This document shows, piece after piece, positions 54,209 to 63,205 of a DNA stretch of 64,000 bases. Below the pieces are notes generated by a model. It was not told where the DNA came from, did not search any database, and worked only from the letters and a program-made list of their open reading frames with translations. Position numbers and translations under genes: made by a program. Within the stretch, counting starts at the first letter, position 1. Each line of letters begins with the position of its first letter. The stretch comes from Massilia psychrophila (GTDB lineage Bacteria; Pseudomonadota; Gammaproteobacteria; Burkholderiales; Burkholderiaceae_D), in the NCBI RefSeq assembly GCF_002760665.1, contig NZ_PDOB01000008.1, positions 78,295 through 142,294 on the forward strand, given 5' to 3'.

Positions 54209-55195
54209 TTATTTCGCCGCTTCCCTGGTAATCTTCGCGATCAGTTCCTTGCCGATCCGGCCTTCCATTTCCTTGTGCACCGGCAGCAGGGCCTTGCGCC
54301 ATGCCGCCTGCTCGACCGGGGTCAGGTTGTAGACGGCGGTCTTGCCGGTCTTCTTGATGGCGTCCATTGCCATGTCGTTGTCGCGCTGGGCAATGGCTTT
54401 CTCGAACGTGGTGGCGTCGCGCATCGCCGCTTCCAGGCTGATGCGGATGTCGGCCGGCAAGCCGGCCCAGAACTTCTTGTTGACGATCACGGCGTAACCC
54501 AGGTAGCCGTGGTTCGACATCGTGATGTGCTTTTGCACCTCATGCATTTTCTGGGTGAAGAAGTTCGATGGCGGGTTCTCGGTGCCGTCGACCACGCCCG
54601 TCTGCAGCGCCTGGTAGACTTCCGAGAACGCCAGCACCTGCGGGTTCGCGCCCAGCGCGCGCATCTGCCCATCGAGCACCTTCGACGCCTGGATGCGCAT
54701 CTTCAAGCCCTTGAAGTCAGCCGGCACGCGCATCGGCTTGTTGGCCGACATCACCTTGAAACCGTTGTCCCAGTAAGCCAGGCCGGTGATGCCCTTCGGC
54801 TCGAGCTTTTGCAGTAATCCCTCGCCGATCGGGCCTTCAGTGACCGCATACAGCGCCGCCTTGCTCGGGAAGATGTACGGCAGGTCGAACACTTCGAACT
54901 CTTTTATTCCGAGCGGGCCAAACTTGGCCAGCGACGGCGCCAGCATCTGCACCGCGCCCAGTTGCAAGGCTTCGAGTTCTTCCTTGTCCTTGTACAGCTG
55001 GCTGTTCGGGTACAGTTCGACCTTGACCCGGCCGCCGGTCGATTTCTCGGCCAGTTGCTTGAAGCGCTCGGCGGCCTGGCCCTTCGGGGTGTCGGTCGCA
55101 ACCACGTGACTGAACTTGATGACGATCGGCGTTTGCGCGAAAGCGCTCATGCTGACGGCGGCGGTCAATGCTACGGCCAGCGTCTTGAATTGCAT
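54209..55195 (-). CDS. TRAP transporter substrate-binding protein, DctP type
   Basis: A 328-residue periplasmic protein with a signal peptide (LAVALTAAVSMSAFA) and the DctP family features: IKFSHVVATDTPKGQAAERF, LYPNSQLYKDKEELEALQLG, the substrate-contact Arg in LKMRIQASKVLDGQMRALG, VDGTENPPSNFF and HGYLGYAVIVNKKFW. It binds C4-dicarboxylates or other organic acids. The dctQ and dctM membrane subunits, usually next door, are absent here. It is divergent from a DctS/DctR-like pair, which suggests shared control. A Shine-Dalgarno AGGAGA precedes ATG 55195. Confidence 0.92.
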   Translation of the reverse strand: MQFKTLAVALTAAVSMSAFAQTPIVIKFSHVVATDTPKGQAAERFKQLAEKSTGGRVKVELYPNSQLYKDKEELEALQLGAVQMLAPSLAKFGPLGIKEFEVFDLPYIFPSKAALYAVTEGPIGEGLLQKLEPKGITGLAYWDNGFKVMSANKPMRVPADFKGLKMRIQASKVLDGQMRALGANPQVLAFSEVYQALQTGVVDGTENPPSNFFTQKMHEVQKHITMSNHGYLGYAVIVNKKFWAGLPADIRISLEAAMRDATTFEKAIAQRDNDMAMDAIKKTGKTAVYNLTPVEQAAWRKALLPVHKEMEGRIGKELIAKITREAAK

Positions 55196-55324
55196 GCTTG
55201 TCTCCTGAACCAATTAAAAGGCTATTATTATTAAAATTAGTAACAAATTTGGACCGCTTCATCCATCATCGCTACTGTGAAAAACTACAATAGCATTCCC
55301 GCGATAAATGTAACACTTCAGTCC

Positions 55325-57310
55325 ATGAAAATACCCTTTATGCATGTCGCGCCGCAGCCTCTCGGCGGCCCGCTGCGCTTCGTGCTGCCTGCCGTGCTGG
55401 TGCTGTTGTTCCTTGCCGTCTTGCTATGGCTGCCCTGGCAGGCGCGCGAAATGGAAAACAATGAGCGCCAGGAGCAGCTCATTGCCGACACGCTGTGGGT
55501 CGAGCAGGCGGTGCGCTTCGCGCTTACCCGCAGTGAAGACGCCCTCGCCTCGCTCGGCGCGGAGCTGGAGGGCAATCCGTTGCTGGCCGCTCCGCCGGCG
55601 GCCAAGGTGCAGGCGCGCTTCAAGCAGATGCTCAACAACGGCCATGAACTGCGCCGCGTGCTGTGGCTCGGTCTTGATGCCAAGCTTCTGGTGGCCGCCG
55701 GCGCTGAAGCGCCGTCGACGTTGCCGGCGGCATCAATCAACGCGCTGAAACTGGCGCGTGCCACCCGCAAGGGCCGCTACAGCGAACCCTATCAGGCCAG
55801 CGCGGGCGGGGGCGCACTGGTCGATTACTACTTGCCGCTGTTTCGCGCCGGCGAATATGCCGGCAGCCTGGCTGCCACCTATGACCTGAAAACGCTGCTC
55901 GATGAAACCGTGCCGTGGTGGTTCGCGCAGGACAACGCGATCTCGCTGATCGACCCGGACGACAAGGTGCTGGCCAAACGCGCAGCCGCCGGGCCCGGGC
56001 GCGGCGTGTACACCCACAAACGCCCGCTCGACTTGCCGGGCGCGACGATCGTGCTGGCGACCGATAGCGTCAAAGGACTGCCGCGCCTGCTGCCGAACCT
56101 GCTGGTCGGCTCCGTCATCGCGCTCGCGCTGGGCCTGTTGGCCAGCCTGGCTGCGCTGTGGCGCCACATCGCCCGCCGGTTAGAGGCCGAAGGCGCGCTG
56201 CGCCAGCAGATGGCGTTTCGCACCGCGATGGAAAATTCCCTGGTCACGGGCCTGCGCGCGCGCGACCTCGAAGGCCGCGTCACCTACGTCAATCCGGCGT
56301 TCTGCCAGATGGTCGGTTTGCCGCCCGAGGAGCTGGTAGGCAAGGCGCCGCCGATGGCCTACTGGGCGCCGGAAGCGATGGCCGACTATCAGCAGCGCTT
56401 CGCTTCAGTGCTGGCCGGCCACGCCACGCCGCAGTTCGAGACCATCTTCCAGCGCGCCGACGGCAAGCGCGTGCCGGTGCTGATCTTCGAGGCGGCACTG
56501 GTTGACAGCGACGGCCGCCAGACCGGCTGGATGGGATCGATCCTCGACATATCGGAGCGCAAGAATGCCGAGGAACTGGCGCGCCAACAGCAGGAAAAAC
56601 TGCACGCCAGCGCGCGCCTGGCGACGATGGGCGAAATCTCGTCGATGCTGGCGCACGAACTGAACCAGCCGCTGGCCGCCATTTCCAGCTACACCACCGG
56701 CGCCCTCAATTTGCTCGGGCGGGCCGTTGACACCGGCGCGCCGCTCGATCCGGCGATTTTGAAACCGGCGCTGGAACAGGCTAGCGTGCAGGCGCGGCGC
56801 GCCGGCCAGATCATCCGCAGCGTGCACGAATTCGTCAAAAAGCGCGAACCGGAGCGCCAGGAAGTCCACATCGCCAGCCTGGTCGACGGCATCGGCGCGC
56901 TGATCGACATGCAGGCCTCGAAATATTTTGTCGCCATCCAGACCAGCATGGCTAGAGCGCTGCCGGCCGTCAGCGCCGACCGCATGATGCTCGAACAGGT
57001 ATTGCTGAACCTGACGCGCAACGCCATCGAGGCGATGCAGGACGTCGCCCCCGAGCGGCGCGTGCTGCGCATCGCCGCTGCCCACGAAGGGGGCAACGTG
57101 ACGGTGGCGGTGATCGACCAGGGCCACGGCATCGCCCCCGAAGTGGCTGAACGATTGTTCTCGCCGTTCTTCTCGACCAAGGCCGAAGGAATGGGCGTGG
57201 GCCTGTCGATCTGCCGCACCGCGATCGAGTTTCACGGCGGCACGCTCACCCATTGCGCCAATCCGGGCGGCGGCACCATCTTCAAATTTGCCTTGCCCAG
57301 CCTGGCCTGA
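55325..57310 (+). CDS. Sensor histidine kinase, DctS-like
   Basis: A 661-residue membrane kinase: transmembrane helix 1 (PAVLVLLFLAVLLWLPWQ), a ~230-residue periplasmic sensor, transmembrane helix 2 (LLVGSVIALALGLLASLAAL), a PAS domain (VNPAFCQMVGLPPEELVGK), a PAC linker, HisKA with the phospho-acceptor His in MLAHELNQPLAAISSY, and an ATPase domain with N box NLTRNAIEAM, VIDQGHGIAPE and GMGVGLSICRTAIEFHGG. It phosphorylates the next-gene FixJ-type regulator. The start is uncertain: GTG 55277 and ATG 55340 are also open. Likely senses organic acids given the TRAP protein beside it. Confidence 0.9.
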   Translation: MKIPFMHVAPQPLGGPLRFVLPAVLVLLFLAVLLWLPWQAREMENNERQEQLIADTLWVEQAVRFALTRSEDALASLGAELEGNPLLAAPPAAKVQARFKQMLNNGHELRRVLWLGLDAKLLVAAGAEAPSTLPAASINALKLARATRKGRYSEPYQASAGGGALVDYYLPLFRAGEYAGSLAATYDLKTLLDETVPWWFAQDNAISLIDPDDKVLAKRAAAGPGRGVYTHKRPLDLPGATIVLATDSVKGLPRLLPNLLVGSVIALALGLLASLAALWRHIARRLEAEGALRQQMAFRTAMENSLVTGLRARDLEGRVTYVNPAFCQMVGLPPEELVGKAPPMAYWAPEAMADYQQRFASVLAGHATPQFETIFQRADGKRVPVLIFEAALVDSDGRQTGWMGSILDISERKNAEELARQQQEKLHASARLATMGEISSMLAHELNQPLAAISSYTTGALNLLGRAVDTGAPLDPAILKPALEQASVQARRAGQIIRSVHEFVKKREPERQEVHIASLVDGIGALIDMQASKYFVAIQTSMARALPAVSADRMMLEQVLLNLTRNAIEAMQDVAPERRVLRIAAAHEGGNVTVAVIDQGHGIAPEVAERLFSPFFSTKAEGMGVGLSICRTAIEFHGGTLTHCANPGGGTIFKFALPSLA

Positions 57311-57385
57311 CCCCCGCTACCCACTTTGCCGACCTGGGATACACTCCGTATACTTAACCATAATTAAAAAATACGGAGACTGTTC

Positions 57386-57967
57386 ATGCTGCACATCGTC
57401 GACGACGAGGACGTCATTCGCGATTCGCTTGTCTGGCTGGCCCAGTCGCGCGGCATCCGCGCCCGCGGTTACGCCAGCGCGCAAGGTTTCCTTGACCAGC
57501 TTGGCGCCTTCGACCCTGGCGGCGACTGCGTCCTGCTCGACGTGCGCATGCCGGATGTGAACGGCATGGCGGTGTTCGACCAGTTGAGCGTGCGCGGCCT
57601 GACCGCACGCCTGCCGGTCATTTTCCTCACCGGCCATGGCGACGTGCCGATGGCGGTCGACACCCTCAAGCGCGGCGCCTTCGACTTTTGCGAAAAACCG
57701 TTCAACGACAATCTGTTGATGGACCGGGTCGAACAAGCGCTGGCACAGTCGCGCCAGGCCAGCGCAGCGGCGGCGGTGCAGTCGCGCCTGGCGAGCCTGT
57801 CGACGCGCGAACGCGAGGTGCTCGACCTGATTTTGGCTGGTAATCTCAACAAGGTCGTTGCCGACAAGCTCGGCATCAGCATGCGCACCGTCGAAGTGCA
57901 CCGCGCCCATGTTTTCGACAAGATGCAGGTCAAGACCGCGGTGGAACTGGCAGGGCTGCTGAAGTAG
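57386..57967 (+). CDS. FixJ/DctR-like response regulator
   Basis: A 193-residue regulator. The receiver domain has the acidic pair in IVDDEDV, phospho-acceptor Asp52 (VLLDVRMPDVNG), Thr in IFLTGHGDVPMAV and Lys in CEKPF. The C-terminal LuxR-type helix-turn-helix reads LSTREREVLDLILAGNLNK and LGISMRTVEVHRAHVFDKM. It pairs with the preceding DctS-like kinase and probably activates the divergent dctP gene. It starts 75 bases after the kinase stop. Confidence 0.93.
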   Translation: MLHIVDDEDVIRDSLVWLAQSRGIRARGYASAQGFLDQLGAFDPGGDCVLLDVRMPDVNGMAVFDQLSVRGLTARLPVIFLTGHGDVPMAVDTLKRGAFDFCEKPFNDNLLMDRVEQALAQSRQASAAAAVQSRLASLSTREREVLDLILAGNLNKVVADKLGISMRTVEVHRAHVFDKMQVKTAVELAGLLK

Positions 57968-58108
57968 ACTGGCGGCGCAAGCACATGCATCGCCGCCGCG
58001 CCCACCAATCTAGTTGCATGGCTAACGACATTGCGAACAGCAGCGCCAGCGCGAACAGGCCGCGCCGTGACTGACCGTGTCTTGCAGGTCTGCGCTCGGC
58101 GCCGATGG

Positions 58109-58708
58109 TTACAACTCCGCCATGCAAACGGCCAGCGAATGAATGAAGTCGTCGCGCAGGGCCTGGTACTGTTCGAAATTTTTGAATTTGCGCTCGGCCG
58201 GCTTCTGGTTCAGCAGGTAGGCGGTGGCGATGACGTTGTTTTTTTCCGAGATCAGCGTATAGAGGCTGATGACGTCGCCGGTCAGCGTGAGATTGTTGAG
58301 CGCCATGATTTCGACGCCGTTGCGCTCGATGACCTTGAACGGCGCCACCGGGGCGCCGGGCGTCGCCGCGAAACTGGTCATCTGCGCCAGGATGGCGGTG
58401 CGGTCGGCCCCCAGCTTGCCCGGCTGCGAACGCTCCAGCTTGAGGTTGACGAACGGCGCCGTATCGGGATACGCCAGCAACATGCGGTAGCCGTCGGCGA
58501 TTGATACCTGCATCGGCCCGGTCGAGGTCTGCACCGCGCGCGTCGGCATGCCGGCCGGCCAGCGGTTGACGCTTTGCGCTTGCAGGTCTTTGCCGAACGA
58601 GCAGCCCATGAGCGGCCTGAGCGGATCGGCCGGCGCCTGCCGCGCCAACGCGCAACCCGGTCCGCACAGAACCATGACGGCGAAAACGACTCGAACGAGG
58701 TAAGACAT
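58109..58708 (-). CDS. Exported protein of unknown function
   Basis: A 199-residue protein with a signal peptide (VFAVMVLCGPGCALA) and a soluble domain with four Cys in the mature region and signal (GCSFGKD, SLAVCMAEL). The segments FKVIERNGVEIMALNNLTL and SLYTLISEKNNVIATAYLL look like one mixed alpha/beta domain. No family recognised by eye. It is a stand-alone minus-strand gene between the response regulator and a plus-strand small gene. Confidence 0.75.
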   Translation of the reverse strand: MSYLVRVVFAVMVLCGPGCALARQAPADPLRPLMGCSFGKDLQAQSVNRWPAGMPTRAVQTSTGPMQVSIADGYRMLLAYPDTAPFVNLKLERSQPGKLGADRTAILAQMTSFAATPGAPVAPFKVIERNGVEIMALNNLTLTGDVISLYTLISEKNNVIATAYLLNQKPAERKFKNFEQYQALRDDFIHSLAVCMAEL

Positions 58709-58991
58709 AGTTGCCTCCAGCGGAACCGATGAGCTATCAATTTGCCAATTCTTTCACATTGAACCAGGTCGGTGCCACGGATTCATCAAAAGCACCGGCA
58801 GACGGTACCGCAGGTACCGCGGCCAGCGCGGGCGGGCTGCGCCGGGCGCGCACGCTACGCGTCCTGAACCTGTTCGCCAGCGAATAGCTTGTAGAATAAA
58901 AAGACCACCCGGGAGACCAGGCGCTGCTTGCCTTACGTTACAACTGGCTACCAACAGTCTCAATATCAATCATCGCGCTGAGGAAATACCG

Positions 58992-59366
58992 ATGAACGAA
59001 AAAACAGCTGCCGATAAATTGTTTTTAAAGAATGCCAAGTCGATGGCGGTGCTCAACGGCGCCGCCCACGCCGGCCTCGTGTCCCAGCTGCCGGCAGCGC
59101 TGATCGACAACGGCAACGGTCCGGCCGACGTGGTGCTGATGTTTGCACTGAACCAGAAAGAACTCGAGCACTACCTGCCCCCCGCCTTGGCGCGGCTGGG
59201 CGAAAAAGGGTCTTTGTGGATTGGCTACCTGAAGCAGACCGCGTCCAGGGCGACCGACATCAACCGCGACACCATCAACGCCCACGCCAAGGAACGCGGC
59301 ATCACCGCGGTGGCGATCATTTCGCTCGACGGCGAATGGTCGGCGCTGCGGCTCAAGCAAATGTAG
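58992..59366 (+). CDS. Conserved small protein, DUF3052-like
   Basis: A 124-residue alpha/beta protein: MNEKTAADKLFLKNAKSMAV, LNGAAHAGLVSQLP, ADVVLMFALNQKELEHYLP, GSLWIGYLKQTASRATDIN and ITAVAIISLDGEWSALRLK. It matches in style the DUF3052-type small proteins of proteobacteria and actinobacteria whose role is not known. A Shine-Dalgarno (GAGGAAATAC) precedes the ATG. Convergent with queG, 2 bases apart. Confidence 0.8.
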   Translation: MNEKTAADKLFLKNAKSMAVLNGAAHAGLVSQLPAALIDNGNGPADVVLMFALNQKELEHYLPPALARLGEKGSLWIGYLKQTASRATDINRDTINAHAKERGITAVAIISLDGEWSALRLKQM

Positions 59367-59368
59367 AA

Positions 59369-60478
59369 CTAGTTCAGGTGCCGCGCCAGCGCCCACTCGA
59401 CATGTTCACGCACCAGCGCCGACGGATGCCGTTCGCGCGCGCGCAGGGCGCTGACGATGGCCGCGTCGCCCTTGGCGCGATCGGCCGCATTGCCCAGGGC
59501 GACGGCCAGGTTGCGCAGCCAGCGCTCGTGGCCGATACGGCGGATCGGACTGCCTTCGGTGCGCCTGCCGAATTGTTCCTCGCTCCAGCCGAACAGGTCG
59601 GTCAGCGTGGCGTCACCCATGGCGTTGCGCTCATCGAAGTCAGGCAGGCTCGCGCGTTGGGCGAACTTGTTCCACGGGCATACGATCTGGCAATCGTCAC
59701 AGCCGTAAATCCGGTTGCCGATCAGCGGGCGCAGCTCGACCGGGATACTGGTTTTCAGTTCGATGGTGAGATACGAAATACAGCGCCGGGCGTCGAGTCG
59801 GCCGGGGCCGAGGATTGCCGCGGTCGGGCAGGCGTCGATGCAGGCGCGGCACTGGCCGCAATGGGCGCCGGTGGGGGTGTCGACCGGCAGCGGCAGGTCG
59901 ACCAAAATTTCGCCCAGAAAAAACATCGACCCGGCCTCGCGGTTGAGCATCAGCGTATGCTTGCCGCGCCAGCCGAGGCCGGCTTTTTCGGCCAGCGGCA
60001 GTTCCATCACCGGCGCCGAATCGGTAAACACGCGGTAGCCGAACTGCCCGGCTTGCGCCTCGATGCGCGACGCCAACTGCTGCAGCCGGGCGCGCAGCAC
60101 CTTGTGATAGTCGCGGCCGCGCGCATACAGCGACACCACTGCCGCGCGCGGGTCGTCCAGGCGCGCCGCCTCGCGCGCGCGCCAGTCGCCTGGCGTTGCC
60201 GCCGGCAGATAATCCATCCGCGCGCTGATCACGCGCACCGTGCCTGGCACCAGTTCGCCAGGCCGGGCGCGCTTCATCCCGTGGCTTGCCATATAATCCA
60301 TCTCGCCGTGGTGGCCCGCGTCCAGCCACGCCTGCAAACCCGGTTCGGCATGTGCAAGGTCGATGTCGGTGATACGCAGGTCGGCAAAACCAAGTTCGAC
60401 GCCCCACTGCTTGATGGCGCGCGCAAGGTCATGCATATCCGGCAAGAGGTTCGGTACGTCGGGCGACTGAGTTGGCAT
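59369..60478 (-). CDS. queG: Epoxyqueuosine reductase QueG
   Basis: A 369-residue cobalamin and iron-sulfur enzyme for the last step of queuosine synthesis in tRNA. The N-terminal domain has LGFADLRITDIDL and YARGRDYHKVLRARLQQLA, and the ferredoxin part has both [4Fe-4S] sites: CGQCRACIDACPTAAI and CDDCQIVCPWN. A C-terminal HEAT-like repeat (GHERWLRNLAVALGNA) follows, as in the long form of QueG. Divergent from tsaE, 75 bases apart. Confidence 0.95.
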   Translation of the reverse strand: MPTQSPDVPNLLPDMHDLARAIKQWGVELGFADLRITDIDLAHAEPGLQAWLDAGHHGEMDYMASHGMKRARPGELVPGTVRVISARMDYLPAATPGDWRAREAARLDDPRAAVVSLYARGRDYHKVLRARLQQLASRIEAQAGQFGYRVFTDSAPVMELPLAEKAGLGWRGKHTLMLNREAGSMFFLGEILVDLPLPVDTPTGAHCGQCRACIDACPTAAILGPGRLDARRCISYLTIELKTSIPVELRPLIGNRIYGCDDCQIVCPWNKFAQRASLPDFDERNAMGDATLTDLFGWSEEQFGRRTEGSPIRRIGHERWLRNLAVALGNAADRAKGDAAIVSALRARERHPSALVREHVEWALARHLN

Positions 60479-60553
60479 GCGGGAGCAGGAAACGCTGGAC
60501 AGAAAAAACGGCGGCGCGCGGCGCCGACGACGATCAACTTACCATTCTATTCG

Positions 60554-61051
60554 ATGCAGCATTTTACAGTTCACCTTCGCAACGAAGCGGCCACCACCGA
60601 CCTGGGCGCCGCGCTGGCGCGCGTGCTCTCGCCTGGCTTGGTGATCTACCTGCACGGCGACCTCGGCGCCGGCAAGACGGCGCTCACGCGCGCGCTGCTG
60701 CACGCCGCCGGCCACATCGGCAAGGTCAAGAGCCCTACCTACACGCTGGCCGAGCCGTACCAGGTGAGCCTGGCCGGGCGCGCCGTGCAGGTGATCCATT
60801 TCGACCTGTACCGCATGTCCAGCCCTGAAGAATTTCTCGACGCCGGGTTTCGCGAAGACTTCAACCAGGACAATATCTGCATTGTCGAATGGCCGGAAAA
60901 AGGCGCGCCGGTGTTGCCCGCGCCCGACCTGGCTATTTCCCTGGGAGTTTGCGGCGAAGGTCGTACTGTAGAATTACAAGCGTTGTCCGAATTGGGTTTG
61001 CTATGCATCGACCGCCTCACCTTCCCACCAAACCTGTCACCAGCGCCGTGA
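60554..61051 (+). CDS. tsaE: tRNA threonylcarbamoyladenosine ATPase TsaE
   Basis: A 165-residue P-loop protein with Walker A GDLGAGKTALTRALL near residue 35, the family's VKSPTYTLAEPY (switch region), IHFDLYRMSSPEEF (Walker B-like) and EWPEKG. It supports the TsaD/TsaB reaction; tsaD is at 39585. It overlaps amiC by 49 bases, the usual arrangement tsaE-amiC. Confidence 0.94.
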   Translation: MQHFTVHLRNEAATTDLGAALARVLSPGLVIYLHGDLGAGKTALTRALLHAAGHIGKVKSPTYTLAEPYQVSLAGRAVQVIHFDLYRMSSPEEFLDAGFREDFNQDNICIVEWPEKGAPVLPAPDLAISLGVCGEGRTVELQALSELGLLCIDRLTFPPNLSPAP

Positions 61052-62370
61052 CCGCCGGCCGGCTCACGCGCCGCACCGTCCTCAAGGCCGGCGGCACGCT
61101 GCTGCTGTCGGTGCTCTCGCCGCTGCCGGCTGCGGCCGCGCAAATCCTCGCAGTGCGGGTGTGGCCGGCCGCCGACTACACCCGCGTTACGCTGGAAAAC
61201 GACAGCGACCTGAAAGCTACCCACTTCATCGTCCCCGATCCGCAGCGGCTGGTAGTCGATATCGAAGGCCTGGACCTGAATCCGACGCTCAAAGGCCTGG
61301 TCGCCAAGATCGCCTCGAACGACCCGTATATCAAGCAGGTGCGGGTCGGCCAGAACCGCCCGAACGTAGTGCGCCTGGTGTTCGACCTAAAAGAAGAAAT
61401 CAAGCCGCAGGTGTTCACCCTGGCGCCGGTCGGCGCCTACAAGCATCGCCTGATCTTCGACCTATATCCAATTACCCCGGTCGACCCGATTGCCGAGATG
61501 ATCGAAAAAGGCGACTGGCTGCGCGACCCCGCCGCGCCGGTCGGAAAAACCGAACTGCCGGCGACGGTCGTGGTCAGGCCGGAGTTGCCGGCGCCGGTAC
61601 CGGTACCGGTCAAGCCTGAACCGCCGGTCCCGGCCAGGCCGGCGCCGGTGCAAAAAGTCGCGCGCATGATCACCATCGCCCTCGATCCGGGCCATGGCGG
61701 CGAGGATCCGGGCGCGATCGGCGCTTCCGGCTCGCGCGAAAAAGACATCGTGCTGTCGATCGCCAAGCGGCTCAAGTTCAAGCTCGAAGAGCTGCCGAAC
61801 ATGCGCGTGATGCTGACGCGCGACGGCGACTATTTCGTACCGCTCGGGACCCGCGTCGACAAGGCGCGCAAGGTGCAGGCCGACCTGTTCGTGTCGATCC
61901 ATGCCGACGCTTTCGTCGAGCCGAGCGCGCGCGGATCGTCCGTGTTCGTGTTGTCCGAAAAAGGCGCCAGCTCGAGCACCGCGCGCTGGCTCGCCAACAA
62001 AGAAAACCTGGCCGACGCGATCGGCGGCGTCAACCTCTACGGCCAGGACAAGCAGCTCGCCAGCGTACTGCTCGACCTGTCGACGACGGCCCAGATCAGC
62101 GACAGCCTGAAACTTGGCAAAGCGGTGCTGAGCGAGATCGGCGGCATCGCGCGGCTGCACCGGGGATCGGTCGAACAGGCCGGCTTCGCGGTGCTCAAGG
62201 CGCCCGACACCCCGTCGATCCTGATCGAGACCGCCTTCATCTCGAATCCCGAGGAAGAGGCCAAGCTCAAGGATAACGGCTACCAGGACCAGATCGCCGC
62301 CGCCATCGCCAAGGGCATCAAATCCTATTTCGCCAGGAATCCACCGATGGCCAAGAGCCGAACGACGTAA
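61003..62370 (+). CDS. amiC: N-acetylmuramoyl-L-alanine amidase, AmiC type
   Basis: A 455-residue periplasmic cell-wall amidase. The N-terminus has a Tat-type signal (LTRRTVLKAGGTLLLS, twin Arg), then an AMIN domain (VRVWPAADYTRVTLEND, RLVVDIEGLDL), a Pro/Val-rich linker, and an Amidase_3 domain with zinc ligands in DPGHGGEDPGAIG (His, Glu), FVSIHADAF (His) and a catalytic Glu in ILIETAFISNPEEE. It splits septal peptidoglycan in cell division. The start ATG 61003 lies inside tsaE. Confidence 0.95.
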   Translation: MHRPPHLPTKPVTSAVTAGRLTRRTVLKAGGTLLLSVLSPLPAAAAQILAVRVWPAADYTRVTLENDSDLKATHFIVPDPQRLVVDIEGLDLNPTLKGLVAKIASNDPYIKQVRVGQNRPNVVRLVFDLKEEIKPQVFTLAPVGAYKHRLIFDLYPITPVDPIAEMIEKGDWLRDPAAPVGKTELPATVVVRPELPAPVPVPVKPEPPVPARPAPVQKVARMITIALDPGHGGEDPGAIGASGSREKDIVLSIAKRLKFKLEELPNMRVMLTRDGDYFVPLGTRVDKARKVQADLFVSIHADAFVEPSARGSSVFVLSEKGASSSTARWLANKENLADAIGGVNLYGQDKQLASVLLDLSTTAQISDSLKLGKAVLSEIGGIARLHRGSVEQAGFAVLKAPDTPSILIETAFISNPEEEAKLKDNGYQDQIAAAIAKGIKSYFARNPPMAKSRTT

Positions 62371-62380
62371 GGGGCACCGC

Positions 62381-63199
62381 ATGAACACGATCGCCCTGGC
62401 CGCGTTCGGCCAACTGCCCGCCGTGCAGGTCAGCGCGGCCGACGGCGCCCAAGCCGTCATCACGCTGTATGGCGCCCACCTGGTATCGTGGCAAAGCGCC
62501 GGCGGCGCCGAGCACCTGTTTTGCAGCGCCAAGTCGGCGCTCGACGGCAGCCGCGCGATCCGCGGCGGCGTGCCGGTCGTCTTCCCTCAGTTTAACGAGC
62601 GCGGCCGCGGCCTGCGGCATGGTTTCGCGCGCGTCAGCGACTGGGCGCTGGTCGACAGCGGCACCGAAGTTGGCAAGGATGGCGAAGCCGGCGCGGCGTT
62701 CGCCGTTTTCGCGCTCGAGCCGCACGACCTGCCGCCCGCCGCCGCGCAGGCCTGGCCGCACGACTTCCTGCTGCAATTGCGCGTCACCGTCGGCGGCGAC
62801 AAGCTGGCGATGGCGTTCGAAGTGCACAACCGCGGCGCGGCGCCGTTTGCGTTTTCCTGTGCGTTGCACACCTATCACCTGGTCGACCAAGTCTGTGATG
62901 CGCGCATCGACGGCCTGCGCGATGCGGCGCTGGCCATCGGCGACCCGCTCGACGAGATCTTTTTCGGTGTCCAACCGCGCCTCACGCTGCGCGCGGGAGC
63001 TGCCACCCTCGTTCTCGAGCAGGATGGATTTACCGATGCGGTGGTGTGGAACCCGGGTGCGGCGAACGCCGCAGCGCTGGTGGACCTGGAGGACGACGAG
63101 TACCAGCGCTTCGTCTGCATCGAGCCGGCCGTGATCGAGCCACTGACGCTGCAAGCCGGTCAGCAATGGCGCGGCAATTACCGCATCACCGCCGGCTAG
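62381..63199 (+). CDS. D-hexose-6-phosphate mutarotase (aldose epimerase-like)
   Basis: A 272-residue beta-sandwich enzyme of the YeaD family: GAHLVSWQ at the start, ALDGSRAIRGGVPVVFPQF with the phosphate-binding Arg, HGFARVSDWAL with the catalytic His, the second His in FSCALHTYHLVD, and the C-terminal YQRFVCIEPAVIEPLTL with the catalytic Glu. It interconverts anomers of hexose 6-phosphates. It follows amiC by 10 bases and may be cotranscribed. Confidence 0.92.
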   Translation: MNTIALAAFGQLPAVQVSAADGAQAVITLYGAHLVSWQSAGGAEHLFCSAKSALDGSRAIRGGVPVVFPQFNERGRGLRHGFARVSDWALVDSGTEVGKDGEAGAAFAVFALEPHDLPPAAAQAWPHDFLLQLRVTVGGDKLAMAFEVHNRGAAPFAFSCALHTYHLVDQVCDARIDGLRDAALAIGDPLDEIFFGVQPRLTLRAGAATLVLEQDGFTDAVVWNPGAANAAALVDLEDDEYQRFVCIEPAVIEPLTLQAGQQWRGNYRITAG

Positions 63200-63205
63200 T
63201 TCGCG

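Noticed and set aside
59216..60553. N-terminal extension of TsaE by over 400 codons
   Set aside because: The extension is antisense to queG. TsaE proteins are ~150-170 residues and ATG 60554 fits exactly.
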